A stretch of DNA of 64,000 nt, taken from NCBI GenBank assembly GCA_017591395.1, contig WEDG01001078.1, forward strand, positions 124,001-188,000. Direction: 5' to 3'. Source of the DNA: Schistocephalus solidus. Its lineage: Eukaryota; Platyhelminthes; Cestoda; Diphyllobothriidea; Diphyllobothriidae. The notes beneath the pieces were generated by a model. That model did no database searches and had not been told where the DNA came from. It saw only the letters and a list, made by a program, of their open reading frames with translations. Of this stretch, positions 34,540-47,159 are shown piece by piece (positions within the stretch are counted from its first letter, which is position 1; each line of letters begins with the position of its first letter). A program made the translations under genes and the position numbers.

Positions 34540-36320
34540 TAAGGAAAGAAATATGAGAATAAAACTGGAAAAACGTATACAACTTGAGGAGGTCAGCTTC
34601 GCAGGACGCCGTTAAAACATTCCTACTTGTAATTTATGTTATATGTGACTGTTAAAGAAAACGATGACATAAAGGTACAGAAATGCCAGAATGGCAAGTT
34701 TATCAACGACTTTCTCTGGCTGGGTACGATCCAAAAACCATAAATCACCAAATAATTAGGTTGATTCGAATACAGGTGCGGGTACTTGGCGAATGGAAAG
34801 CAATTGGTTAGACAAAAAAAATTCCGATTTTTAAAGAAAAACCGCGAATTTCCCACAAACTTTTATTAGGAGGCAGTTGAATGGACACCGAGGTTGCGTT
34901 TTGAGAGGAGATGGGGACCTTTTTAGTAATCCTACTTAAGATTTAAAAGGTATTTTTTTCTTAATGGTTTTTTTTATCTTGCGTTTAATTTTCACAAAAC
35001 TAATAAAGTATATTAACCCTCTTTTTTAATTATGGCCAGAGCATATTTGAGCATGAATTATTAAAACACCAATGATAGGTTTCAAGCCTCAGTTGCTCGT
35101 AAAAAGTGTTAATGAAAGGTAAAAGGGCCCTGAAATCGTTTCTTTTAGTTTATTTGTTCTGCTATCTCAACCACTAGCCAGAGATGCATGAAAAGGCAGC
35201 ATTTGCACAAGTGTTTTTCCAGAAGTCGTGATAGTCCTTATATGACTGTATGCCTTAACCCTTAGCCCGTATAAAAAAAGAAATTGCAATCACCACCATA
35301 TAATCTGGTCGGGTTTTAGTCATTACTTTCATTTTGCCTTTGTATAAAAAGTTGTTTTGCCAGCCTAGCATAGCTATAACGAAAATATTTGTCGACACAT
35401 GTAACAAAAGCTAAAAATTTGATGACAATACGGCAGCTAGAAAACCATATACAGAGAAAGCCCTCAGAATACCATTGCACCCTAGAGGCTCTGAGTATCG
35501 TTTTGAAAGCTAATCATGGCAGAGCGATATTAAATTTATCTGCCAAATTAAGGAAAACATAGCCTTTGGATTTTGATTTATTCCTTTCATTGCTCACACT
35601 ACCTGGGTGGAAATTAACAGGCAGTATGATATGACTAGCAGGCAAAATTGTAATAAGTCAGTTCAGGTTCGAATTTCATGGTGAATCAGTAATATTTCTT
35701 CATTTGCTTAACCTAGTTTCCTTAAGGCGGATGAAACTAATAAGCATGTAAGGGAGTAGTGAGTACCTGCGATCATAAGATGCTTGCATGGTGTTCAAAA
35801 CTGGAATTGCAAGATATCCTGAAATGAAGACGTTAAAAAACCCCATTAACAGTTAAGCTTTTAGACCCATATAAAGATTATGCAATCTTGACAAAATCAC
35901 GTTACGTCTCAGTAGAATTTCCCTCCTTGGCGAAACATGCTCCATTTATTGATAAAAAAACTTTGTTATCAGTTTGAAATTTGGAGTCATTTTCAGAATT
36001 GTATTGCATTACTTAAATGAGGCACCACTAATTAATATTTTAGACATTGAAATTTAAATTTATCTAAAAGTACCGGATGGAATTACTTTCCCAACAGCTT
36101 ATGTGCAGAAAGTTCACAAGGTAAACTCCAATTCATCTAAATAGTTATTAAAGTAGTTAAAAAACAGCAGTGCTAGTTAATTGATACTGGGTTTAGGCAC
36201 AAATGGACACGTACAAGAACTCACCATTTCACTTATATTAATACTTTTGTGTAACCCTGTATGTGGGAACTTGCAATTCTCTGCCAAGCTTTTGTATATT
36301 GATGAACGTTCGAATAGCGG
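34540..36320. other. AT-rich stretch, nothing recognised
   Basis: No feature could be supported. Confidence 0.4.
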
Positions 36321-36326
36321 CAAGCA

Positions 36327-36500
36327 ATGCAGCCATCCGGAACTCTCGACTATGCGAAAATCCTCAAAAATGTGGCCCCTTGCGACGACGATGCCGACTT
36401 TTTGAAAACTGTAGCAATTTACTCAGGGGAACATCCTATCTTGTCCAGCATTTTTCAATATATAATCCAGTTTGGGTACTCAAGACGAAGATGTACTGCA
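36327..36500 (+). CDS. Weak exon-like island, unrecognised product
   Basis: Local GC rises between about 36,310 and 36,420. One frame reads protein-like residues, with blocks GTLDYAKILKNVAPCDDD and AIYSGEHPILSS. Two other plus frames are open across the same bases, which weakens the case. No family was recognised, and splice sites are only suggestive (an AG ends at 36,332). Confidence 0.18.
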
Positions 36501-37038
36501 GGGAATCCTACAATCAAGCAAATAATATTAATTCGAACGTTCATAAATAAAATTTTCTGGTTTACTGCGCTTCCCAACCATTAACAATTTAATCTTTAAT
36601 CACAGTATTAAGGAAATTATATTATCAACGAAGACAATGGTTTTTTTGGCCTACTAGCCCTCATGAGCCAGCTTTAAACAATCCTATTTTTTTACCAGTC
36701 TAAACCAAACCCGTGACTTGTTAATTACAGTCCAATGCTCTTACTATTAATACAGACGCTAAAAACGTGTTGATTTAGAGTGGTTTTGTCAGAAATGTTT
36801 TTATGTATATAATACTAGTTACTGTTCGGCTGCTGGCAGGGCTCGAGATTTGACACCAAGGCAGTACTGGACGAGTAATTTCTGCAAATGATCGGTGAGG
36901 GCCCATCCAACAAACAAAACATTGTTGACAAGCGGAGTGTTTTTATTGCCAAAATGACTGTTACTCAATCCCGAGTACTTTTATGTTTACCTACAAGAGA
37001 AACTCAAATCTCTTCTCCGTTCTACAAATTAAAACAGC

Positions 37039-38422
37039 ATGCCGACAAGGGTAGTTAACCTTTCCAAAAGGATTCTAACATCCGCTGATATAAACCTCCT
37101 ATCTAAAGGAATAAAATTCAGCAATGCCGATGCTACACCGACAAACTTCCTAGTTAATCTTGAATCCCTTCTGCTGACCTCCACCGTCCCCGAGGACATA
37201 CGTGCGAACATACGTAGCTGCGCCACTGGTCTCCTTCGGAAAAGGAAACATCATCAAACCTTAGCAATCGAAGAAGCGAAGGGATTTAAATCACTGAAAA
37301 GAGATGAAAGTATAGTCATGGACAAGACCGACTACGTCAACAAGGCAAACCATATCTTCAATGACAGGGAAGCGTACACCCCACTTGATGCGGACCCAAC
37401 GAAAAAACAGGCAGCTGCTGTAAAGAAGAAAGTGAACGAACTTTCTCGATTGAAACTCATTAGCCCCGAGGACTCCAGATTTATGACCCTCAGTGACCAC
37501 CGTATCGCACTTGCATATGGCCTTCCAAAGGTGCACAAACCAAATGCACCATTGAGGAACATAATACCACTTATTCGATCCCCGACTTACAATCTTGCCA
37601 AATGGCTATACAGGAAACTAAAGCACATCAGTGATGGATCACAATACAACGTAAGAAACTCGCAGGCATTCCTACAGAAAATTCAAGGAGTTCAAGTAAG
37701 TCCTGACGAATGTATTGTATCGTTCGACGTTGTTTCTCGGTTTTCCTCTATACCGCATGACTTGACCATTGACAGCATAGAGCGATGTCTAGATCAAAAT
37801 CCTATCGGCATTCCAAAGTAGCACGTTTCAGCCATGCTTAAGCTCTGCCTTATGAATTATTGTCAATTCGATGGCAAATACAAGTTAAGGGCACCCCCAT
37901 GGGCTCTCAAAAATCGGGGCTACTTGCCGAATTAGTCGTACAGCGACTAGAATAAGGCATCTTACAACGTTTTAAACCAAAGAAGTGGCTTCGCTTCGTA
38001 GATGCCACATTCGTTATCATAAAGACTTGTGACGTTGAGCAATTGTACAAGAGTCTGAATGGGGTCTTCCCAACTATACAATTTACACGCGAAGCTGCAA
38101 CAAGAGATACACTACCATTCCTAGACGTGAAAATACAACGACTCAGTGATGGTGGACTCGCAAAAAGCGTCCACCGAAAGGACTCTACTGCAGAAATCGT
38201 GCTTAACTATGCAAGTAACCACCCTGCGGCCCACAAAAGAAGCTGTGTTCGCACCCTTTTCCATCGGGCCTTCCGCTATTGCAGCAGCGATGACCTTCTT
38301 AAGAAAAAACTATCGTATTTGTATCAGTTCTTCCGGTCCAATGGATTCCCAACGAGCTTCGTGAAAAAAAGTTTCTTCGACGCCAGAGACAAACGCAGAA
38401 CCTTGCTTCTAATGGAGATATA
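37039..38422 (+). pseudogene. PLE reverse transcriptase pseudogene
   Basis: The first 260 codons are open and start with the PLE N-terminal block LLSKGIKFS. They contain YGLPKVHKP and the motif A block SFDVVSRFSSIP (about 37,720-37,755). A stop follows at 37,819. The frame changes before motif B, GTPMGS (about 37,890), and a TAA lies a few codons downstream at about 37,947. Motif C reads FVDATF instead of the usual (Y/F)VDDTF, so a catalytic aspartate is lost. The C-terminal part then stays open to 38,422 with typical PLE blocks TLPFLDVKI, HKRSCVRTLFHR and FFRSNGFPTSF. An intact protein would reverse-transcribe the element RNA at exposed DNA 3' ends. Confidence 0.9.
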
Positions 38423-38423
38423 G

Positions 38424-38921
38424 TGCCACGGAAATTTTATTCCTTACCTTACATGCAAGGTTTTCCGAAACAGTCTCTCGACAATTAAGTCACTTTGGCA
38501 TCTCTGTCGCCCACAAGCCTGCGTCCTCCATACGAGCAACCCTATGCAGAGTAAAGGACCCCCTACCAAAAGAAAAATTAAGCAATGTCATTAACCGCAT
38601 ACCGTGCGCCAACTGCCCTCTGTTTACATTAGCCATACAGGCTGACGTCTTGGGACTCGCATCAACGAACATAAGCTAGCCATTCGCCGACGTGACCCCT
38701 TATCACTCGTGTTTGCGCACTCCCTTGAATGCGTCCATCGTTTCAATTGGGACGGTACCGACGTGATCGCCACGGACAACACCAAACAAGCTCGAGAATT
38801 CCTCGAAGCTTGGCACTTAAGCACAGCTACCATTAACCGCAACGTTGACCTAGATGCTCATTACGAAGGATTACGTGCACGATTTACTAACGAGTGCCCA
38901 TCCCCTAGTAACGACTGCTAA
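38424..38921 (+). pseudogene. PLE GIY-YIG endonuclease domain pseudogene
   Basis: Downstream of the RT the reading includes SVAHKP, then VINRIPCANC with the PLE CxxC pair. After a one-base frame change comes YISHTG, the YIG half with Gly changed to Ser. A TGA follows, then RLGTRINEHKLAIRRRDPL and an open stretch ending at 38,921 with REFLEAWHL and INRNVDLDAHYEGLR. These blocks match the GIY-YIG nuclease of PLEs, which nicks target DNA for integration. The frameshift, the stop at about 38,645 and the altered YIG motif make it non-functional. The tail parallels the remnant at 1300-1446. Confidence 0.85.
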
Positions 38922-39232
38922 TCCTTGCGGCTTTTAATCTCACTTGTCGCCAACCCCACCTCACACATGGTGAACCGCAATTAAACATTCCGATACCTCC
39001 AACGACGCAGTGACCCCTAAATCCCACCCGGAACCATGATCGATAATCTAGCCGGTCGTAGTTACTCGCCGCCCACCTCCCCCTCCCAAACAAGCCAATG
39101 TAATTGTTCTCTCCTCACTTCCCCCGTCCCAAAACATGCTTCGATTATTAGTCCACCCACCACCCACTCACACCAGCTTTTTGTTTGTCACCATCTGTCC
39201 TGTCGCGCCACTTCACTTTCTCCTCTGTTCAT

Positions 39233-39277
39233 TTCGTCTGACGACGGGTTGGTGTCACCAACTTGAAAATTTACGAG
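39233..39277 (+). ncRNA. Hammerhead ribozyme candidate in the PLE 3' terminal region
   Basis: CTGACGA (39,238-39,244) fits the core CUGANGA. Next is helix II, GGGTTGGT (39,246-39,253) paired with ACCAACTT (39,257-39,264), including two G-U pairs and a 3-base loop. GAAA follows at 39,265-39,268. A15.1 and U16.1 can pair around a two-base loop as a minimal stem III, and position 17 is U at 39,272. The flanks TTCGT (39,233-39,237) and ACGAG (39,273-39,277) pair as helix I. Predicted cleavage is after 39,272. One extra C sits between A9 and helix II. Hammerheads with very short stem III are known from PLEs; activity here is inferred only. Confidence 0.65.
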
Positions 39278-39375
39278 TAAAACTCCATTTCCCGAAGAGC
39301 ATTTTTCTTTTCATATATATATTCACAATATATTCCCCTCCATTGGCCAAAGTGATAGCCGCGTTCGACCAGTAG

Positions 39376-40310
39376 GTGGACAGATCAGGGCCTGACAGTC
39401 GTTCTTGCGGATCTGTTCCCAAAACAAACATCACACGTGGTACGGCGGATGTGACTGCAGGTCAAAGCGCAAACCCACGCCACGTGAGCCTGATGCCGAT
39501 CTTGCCTCCAGTTATGTTTTGCCCCGAAATCAGGTGAGGGTGGCATAAGTGTGTGCTAAATGCTGCGCAAGTTTAAAATCAATAAAACAAAATCTACAGA
39601 AAAGTCAGCATCCCTGAACCAATCTTGCTATAGGACTCACCGTTGCTATAGTCACGATCGAAGTTAGAACTCTCATATGCCCCACTAACTTAACGCTCGC
39701 TGGCTGTGAACAACGTCACACGGTTTTTGTCCGCAAGCATGCCGACACGATCGATATCCAAGTTCTCGTTGATCTTGACGAGCACGTGAGCCCTGTATGC
39801 CACAGGTAAGGCCGGTTGATGGCACGCAAGTGACACAGACATTCGACGTATCAACGCTCAACGGGTCTTTCTTACAAAACAGGGGCGAACAAGCCGTCAT
39901 AATAAGGAGTGCTGTGTTAGACCCGGCAGAAAATCCCGATCTGTAAGGTCTTGGTGGCTAATTCTCGAATTATTTGATCCAATCATGGCATATTGCCTGT
40001 GGCCTGCGACCGACACCCATGCCTACAATCCGAAGAAAAATAGTGGTCCTTTGTATGTGATGCATATTTTGTAGCGTTTGCAAGGCTTTTATGCCAGCTT
40101 GTCCTTTAATTTCCGATGGTCATCTGTTGGCCCGCAAAACGGGCGTATGCATCTGCTAGCCATAAATTCTTCACACGGTATAAAACTTCCGTCACTTTAT
40201 TGTCCACACCGTTAGTGTACCTATAAATCCTTTGTAGACGACTGGTGGTTGCCACGGTAACGTGCGGTACCCCTTGCCTTGTCTGCAACCCCGCATATTC
40301 ACCTTTTCAA
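39376..40310. other. GC-richer patch beside the PLE, unrecognised
   Basis: Composition is markedly less AT-rich than the flanks. Minus-strand open frames of 71 codons (39,685-39,900) and 60 codons (40,106-40,288) show no known domain. It is probably old repeat DNA into or beside which the PLE inserted. Confidence 0.35.
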
Positions 40311-43300
40311 AACATACATGGATATTACTTCGGCAAAAGATGAAAATCTAGGAACTGGAGGTTTATGTTTTCATTTATACGCATTTTGACAGGAAAAACC
40401 TAACCATTCTTCACTGATTTAAAGAAACGTTACAGTCAGTCGCAAATATTAAGGCCTACTATGGTTAATTCTGAAAGTGCTTTTGATGACATGTATTTGG
40501 TGCCATGGCAATTTCTGTGTGCAAGAAGTACGATCTCTGTGCGTCCACAATTCGCATCTGCGAATGCATCTTCTGACGGGTTCTAGGAAGAATCTAAAAC
40601 GTCAGAGATATTAAGTTGCTATTTACCAGATCACATTTTAACTTGCGTTGTTTGGCATGTTGGCTGATAAACTTAATTTTCCACAGCACACATAACAAAT
40701 GATTAGTTTTCCAATTATGTAAATCTAGCATGGCCTTGAGTAGTTGTTCCTTGCAAAAATACGCCTGAAATATTTGACGTCAGTAACGCAAAGCTTAAAG
40801 CCTTGAAAATAAGGTACGTGACGTCCAGACTCGAAACCACAAAAAGATCTATTCTGACCTCACCCTGGTGTACCCGCGGCTGCAGATGCAATATCATTTG
40901 TTAATTGATATGGTTTGCCAAGGACACACGGATAAATAAGAATGAAGGTGAGAAAAATGCAAACATTTTAAAACAACTGGTGCAAAAGCACTTTGTACTA
41001 CATCATGCACTTTCAAGAATGGCCGCTGAGAGAAACGCACTTCGATTGCATTCTAAATAGTCAAGAAATAAGAAGGTGGGTTAAGTTTGAAAGCACACTT
41101 CTATCGCGTTTTGCAAATTATAGTCACCACAAATAGATTTATTTAGCCTAAGCTGTTTCCTCGTCAATTTATGACCAGAGCATTTTAGCACTGCTATAAA
41201 GCTTTTCAAATAAATGAATTATTCACGTGGCCTGTGAAGTCAAATTATTCCTGGCTAAATCACTGACTGAAGATGGCCTTCAAAGTAAGTCAGAGTGAAA
41301 TATTTTAAGTAGCTGAATTGCGTGGGAGATACAAAGCTAAAAATAAAACAAAGATAAGCAAAGCTCTCATTAGGGAACTTAAAAAATAGGAGTAAAAGGA
41401 CTGCTTTTCGTCAAATGAAATTTTTAATTACATGTTTTTACCTCCTGATCATAGCAATAGACCTTTATGCAAAACAGTCTGTAATAGGGTGAAAACAATA
41501 ATAATAATAGTGACCAATAAAAGATAAATATGCTTTAAATGGTTTGCATTTAGTGAGCGAAATCAATACCCTTTGAACGTTAACCATATTTTCATTCATG
41601 AATTTATGCATAATATCGTAAGTAGAAGATTATCAGCGAAGATGCATTATCGCTAGTGATGGACATTCAAAATATGAACGGGGAAATGCCTTAATTTATC
41701 ATTGCCATCTTACTTGCCTTTATATCATTCTGTATTTAATTTGGGCAAAATGGACAACGATGCGTGCGATAACTACTTGACTCACGCTCATCTTTGAATG
41801 ATTTCCGTTATAATTCGCGAAACTCCAGTCTAAACGGTTAAAGTAAAACCGCAAAAAATCTGCGAATTATGCAAACTCGGATTATCCCGTCAAGCCCTCC
41901 CAAAATCCGAATAGTATTACCGTAACATGCTGAAAACGGAACTCTTGCTGCTTTAAAAAAAATCTCAGAATGGACGTCTAGTCTATTGCTGATTCAAGTT
42001 TTACAACCATTTCATTACAGTACTTCTTCATGATTTATATCAAAGCAGAAGTTTCCTCATGCCATTTAATCTATTGGTTAGTCAATTTAACACCCTGTAG
42101 GACCATGAGAACAAAATAGATCTTGTAAAATGCGTGATAATTTAACGCGTCTAGGATTTCCGCAGTATTAGGCATTTTAAGGTTAGCCAATCTCTGTGTA
42201 GGAAACATATATTTCGGATGGAGCCACTGAGGCAGTTTTCCGGCTCTGATAGTCAGCAATCTTTGTTCCGTTGGCAGCTGCAGGAAAAACGACTTTTTAA
42301 TACACTCGAAACTGTGCTATTAAGTACAATCTGTTTAGCAAATTAAACACAACTAAATGGAGCTGTTTTGATTTTCGCTTGCTCTTGAACCCGTGAAACA
42401 CGTCATAATACCACAAATGAACTTCTTCAACCCACAAGCACTTATTTTTTTAAACGAAGAATGCCAAAGTTAACCTTAAGCTGAAGACAGGACTATTTAA
42501 AAGTAAAGTAAGGAAGAGACCAGATGACACAACATTAAACTGATACAATGTTCGCAAAAATATATCTGAAACACATCAATCATCTGAATAACATTATCAA
42601 AAATTTTAAAGAAGCCGAAAGCCCACCATGCTAAAAAGACAGGAATCAACTGGAGCTCTGGTGGGCTAGTCAGCTACTAAGAGATGCAAGTAAATTAACT
42701 GAAAACCAAATATCCGTACATAGACGCAATAAAAGAGATAATTGAGGGTACTGAAAAAGATGAGAGACCAGAGTAGGGGAATTCATAACAATAAGGACTA
42801 TATTATTATAGAATTTATTTTCTTTTTCCTTTGCAGGTAATACGCTTGCAAATTTTAAAAATTTTGAAGTAACTTATTTATTGTTGTTTATGTTGCATGG
42901 GCCAAATAAAGCAATACATTAAGTTTTTATTCAAAAAAATGCCTAGCCAATTTATGAAATTTTATGCATCGAATTGCAAGTAATGAGATGATTCAATAAC
43001 TTTCTGGGATGGACGTGCTATTATATTTGTCATTACTGCGTGCAACCATTAAGTGGTAACTAAATGAACAACTAGCATGGTTTTTAATTCAAATCATTAC
43101 AAACCCATGCAGTTTTTTGCATTTCATGACTGAAATATACAAAAACGTACAGTAATATAGATTATACAACAGGTTGCGTGCACTGTCATCCATAAACATT
43201 TTCAACTTACATTACAAGAAAAGAGCAAGGCAACAAATGTACTTTATAACCACTCAAAATTAAAAGAGTAATATTATGAGAGAGGAGAGCCAGTAAAGAA

Positions 43301-45620
43301 CGCAATACATCTCAAAATAATATTAAATTGGATAAGACTGCACTTTGTAACTGATTCAGGATAGAAACATTATCGTGTTTACACCTTTGTCAAAGTAACA
43401 GGATATTAACAAAATATATGCAGGTGAAACTGGCAATAAAGACATCCCAGACCTTTAAATCATCAAGATTTTGAGCCTTATAAAAGATGTGCACTATTGA
43501 CTTCGTAAAATCAAAGAAAAGAAAGGACATCATATGTCACTTTGCAAAAAACCATATGCACCTTATATTACTTGCTGTAATGCGCCACCAGTTGAACCCA
43601 TATAACCAATGGTCTCATATTACACAAGTTGGTAATTTCTAGTTTAGTAGGTGCTGTAAATAACCAATGAAACTTTCGTAGGCAAATGGCACATAACATT
43701 AGAATGAAATAATTTTATTTGGTTTTCTGATTTGTCTTTATTGCAGCAGGTAATACCGCATTCAAAAGCCTCATTTACTAAGTACTGTTTGAGATCTATC
43801 TTTAAGTTCACATTCAAAACCAAGCCATTTATTCGCAGGATGTTTTGTCTCCTTGATTTAAAGGAACTATAATTTAATTACTTAATTGTTGAAGCCAACA
43901 TTTCAGCAAGTTAGGAAATTAGATGCAAGCGGTAGTTTATATTTGAATTCAAGTTATGATGCTAATCAGTTTTGAGGTCACTTTAATATTGATGAATTTC
44001 GGTAGAAGGCAGTTAACGCAACGTGGCGTTCAAAATGAGCAATTATAGCAAAATTTAACCTGTCTAGCGCTTTTCACGCCTGGACGTACGTCATGGCTTA
44101 CCCAAGTGACTCTCCATGTGAATAGGACGAAAACGTTTGAGGGCCAACTTTGAGCAGTGTGTGGAGATAGATGATCAGCAAATATGGCGTAGGTTAACAC
44201 TCATGCGTACCCATTTCTGGCTTATAAACATTGCCTTAAAAAACTTAAAAGTTATTGCATAATTGAGAGTCATTTTCCAAATCTTATATACTTTGACATT
44301 GGCTACATTTCAAATAACGCGATTTCATATGATGAGGGTTGGAGATATGGCTAACATATTTGATTGCGCATAACATAATAAAATAAATAAAATATTGAAC
44401 CAAATAATGTGTGTCCAAAGAAACTAAAACTAGGAGAAATAAAGGAGAATTCAGAAGGAAAGGGAAAATAACAGTTTTTTAAACTACTGCGTAGTCTGCG
44501 CAACCCTCGTTCGTGCTTAGATCATTAGCCACAAAAAAAGCAAAGCAATCATATTTGAAAAATGTGGACATCCTACGTAATTAAAACTCGTCACAACATT
44601 AGCTGACTTAATAAAATTTCTTCAATACTATCAGGAAAACATGATAAAACAGTCATATTCATGCTTAGTCTTTTATAAGTACACTCCAAATCAAAGTAAA
44701 TAGTGCATGTCTATAGTATAATACCATCATTACAACGACTTCTTTAGAAACTATAGTTCTGTTAAGTTCTACATACTTTGAGAGTCTTCATTTGCAGTAT
44801 CTCGTTATGAATGATGTTTTAAGCATTGCTGAACTGGTGCTATCAAAAATGTTTTTATGCAGAAATGCTAGATTTTGTAGAATGCGCGAAAAATATTTAT
44901 CTTTGCGCCCATTTGCTAGCAAATCACGTCTTCTTACAAATGAAATCCAAAGAACGGGTTTATCCTGATTAAAATACATGTGCAAAATTTGAGATTTTTG
45001 AGACAGGAACTTGTTCGCTGGTAAAGAATCATACCTGCTCACTAAGTAATACTGTTTCCGGAGTATGTTACATGGGTCATGCTCATTACAAACTTTAATG
45101 ACTATCAGAACAGAAGATGTCATCACTGGGATAGAAAGAGTTTTTGCCTAATGTTTCAGATTCTTTTGGAATTTCTTCCTGCATACGTCGTAAACTATAT
45201 GATTTTCCTAAGGCTGAAAGTACAATGCGTAGTTTAGAAAAACTAAGGACAAATACGACTGCAAATCCGGCACACAATTGTTCAATAAATAAATATAAAC
45301 ATGCTGACCCCGGAATTTATCCTTTCTTCGAATACGCAGTTTAAAGTTGATATTTTTTTATTGAAAATTGGACTAAATAAGGACGTCCTAAAACATTGTG
45401 AAAAATTCCTACAATGGCAGTTGTCCTTTTTTAATGAATGAGCTTTTAAACACCAGCCGGATCAAACCTCACACAAAAGCGTGCTTATGTAGTTATTAAC
45501 AGCCAATATGCTGCAAAGGATAGTCTGGAGTAAAGCCGGAACATTTCGTGAGTTTCATCATAGGCTGAAGACTCAGCTCAGCGATTATCATTAGCGAGGA
45601 AGCTCAAGTGTCACGTGGCT
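40311..45620. other. AT-rich stretch without recognised genes
   Basis: No open frame, RNA or repeat could be supported. Frames at 44,788-45,126 (minus) and 45,095-45,344 (both strands) overlap each other and look like chance. Confidence 0.4.
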
Positions 45621-45840
45621 GTCAGCATCGACGAGACTGAATATGGGCCATAAGCTGTTTCGAAAGATATGCCTATTTCTCTACGACTGTATAGTATATT
45701 GGGCCGGGTTGAAGGGATTCAAGATATGGGAGACACACTGCTGGAAGCCTAACTGACACCCAACTCTCACGTCCGGTTCCTCAAAGTTAGGCTCTGCCTA
45801 TCAGCCACACCATGGTAACCACATTGATCAGCAGACTAAA

Positions 45841-46269
45841 TCAATTGCTTGTCTCCAGTGTTGTAAGTGTCTCCACATCCGGTAGTTCTTCCTCCTTTCC
45901 ACCCCACATCCTCCCAATTTTAAAAGTCGTATAAAGAGAGCAACAGGCAATCCGGTAGGTGTCTCTTGCTACCTCTGGTTGTTCACCCACTAATAAAACT
46001 ATCCGTGACGAATATTGGAGGTCGGCAGCTATCTGGGATGCCCAAGCAACCCCATTTCGACACAGTACTACATATGCCGCGGAGGATGGGATTGAATGAT
46101 GCACCCTTAACAAATTCCGAGTTTTATTTCCTCTGCATGACGACCGTTGCTCGCACAATAAAAAATCACGGTCGAAACACCTAACTAAACCATAACTGCA
46201 CCAGTCTCCATCACCCCGCCGTATCTTACGGGCTACACGAGTGAGGTTGCACACTTTGTCAGCTTGCAT
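45841..46269 (-). CDS. Uninterrupted 142-codon open frame, unrecognised
   Basis: This is one of the longer intact open frames in the window. It lies in GC-richer DNA immediately left of the LINE zinc-finger remnant, on the opposite strand. The translation is Arg-, Cys- and Leu-containing with no recognised motif, signal peptide or membrane segment. Its position inside a repeat-rich island suggests it belongs to repeat DNA rather than being a gene. A plus-strand 72-codon frame overlaps it. Confidence 0.2.
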   Translation of the reverse strand: MQADKVCNLTRVARKIRRGDGDWCSYGLVRCFDRDFLLCEQRSSCRGNKTRNLLRVHHSIPSSAAYVVLCRNGVAWASQIAADLQYSSRIVLLVGEQPEVARDTYRIACCSLYTTFKIGRMWGGKEEELPDVETLTTLETSN

Positions 46270-46439
46270 TGTTCGTTTTATTTAGACCATTCAAGGAGCA
46301 ACCGGCCGAAATGAAAACGGCACTAGTCTCTAGATTGTCAGAATGTTGTGAGTTGGATATCAATGCTCTCAGACGGACCCAATTCTCTTAGCAGGGTCAG
46401 TTGGAAAACAATTGAGACTTCCCGTCAAACACCACCCTG

Positions 46440-47060
46440 ACCAACACCAGACTCCACATCACGGATGTGGATTCAACGTGTAGGTTCACTTGCGAAACCA
46501 CCGCAGAGTGAGAGAGGTGAACCACTGGCTGGAGCACCAACACACAGCATAGACCGCTGACTCAACAGCCCTCGCTATCCTCACACATTAACTTGCGTCT
46601 ATTTGCGCCACATACAGATAAATGACAGTGGAAGCCACCACGATGCTGCTACACCTAACAAGTCTCAAACCACCATCAATACTCCAATTCATAACCCTTT
46701 TCTCAGTTCGATCACCGGTATCAGCAGTTCAAACCTCTCTGGGTCATTGACTCCCTACCTATCCTGTCCTCATTGACATCACACTTTCCACGCACGTATC
46801 GGCTGGGTTGTACAATTACGTATCCGTCTTATGAAGACTAGTGAACAAATTGCTGTGGTCCCAAATTACTGTCCCAGCGTCCGTCTTCACTGTCCACAAC
46901 GCCCACACACATTCATTAACCACATGATCCTACATGGCCACGTAGGCCTCCATAAAAATCTGTGGTAACTTACCGCATTATTGTCCAAATCAGCACGCTG
47001 TTTTCACAACAAAGCCAATATCATATATACACTCCTTATCACCACCAAACACCAGCAACT
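46440..47060 (+). mobile_element. LINE 3' remnant: zinc-finger tail of a second copy
   Basis: From 46,483 to 46,968 one plus-strand frame of 161 codons, closed by TAA, is interrupted only by two TGA codons. It reproduces the zinc-finger tail of the LINE at 13.6-15.9 kb. Recognisable blocks are GEPLAGAPTHS, CPH followed by TFHARIGWVVQLRIR, VVPNYCPSVRLHCPQRPHTF and HMILHGHVGLHKNLW. Fingers and linkers are in the same order as in the first copy, with several zinc ligands replaced. The reverse transcriptase is missing, giving a strongly 5'-truncated insertion. The 3' noncoding part continues to about 47,060. Confidence 0.8.
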
Positions 47061-47159
47061 CGCACGTAATTGAGAAGTGCGGTTTTTGGCTGCATTTCAT
47101 GTAGCTACTAAACTATATATAAACTCGATGTCATCTGCATCATGGTAAACATTAATCCT

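Larger units (their letters stand above)
37039..39335 (+). mobile_element. Penelope-like element (best copy in the window)
   Basis: The element carries, in order, an RT (37,039-38,422), a GIY-YIG endonuclease domain (38,424-38,921), about 310 bases of pyrimidine-rich 3' noncoding DNA, a hammerhead-like ribozyme (39,233-39,277) and a terminal TATATATAT run. This is the standard plan of GIY-YIG Penelope-like retroelements. No matching terminal repeat or ribozyme was found upstream of 37,039, so the copy is probably 5'-truncated. Stops, frameshifts and a mutated catalytic residue show that it is inactive. Confidence 0.9.
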
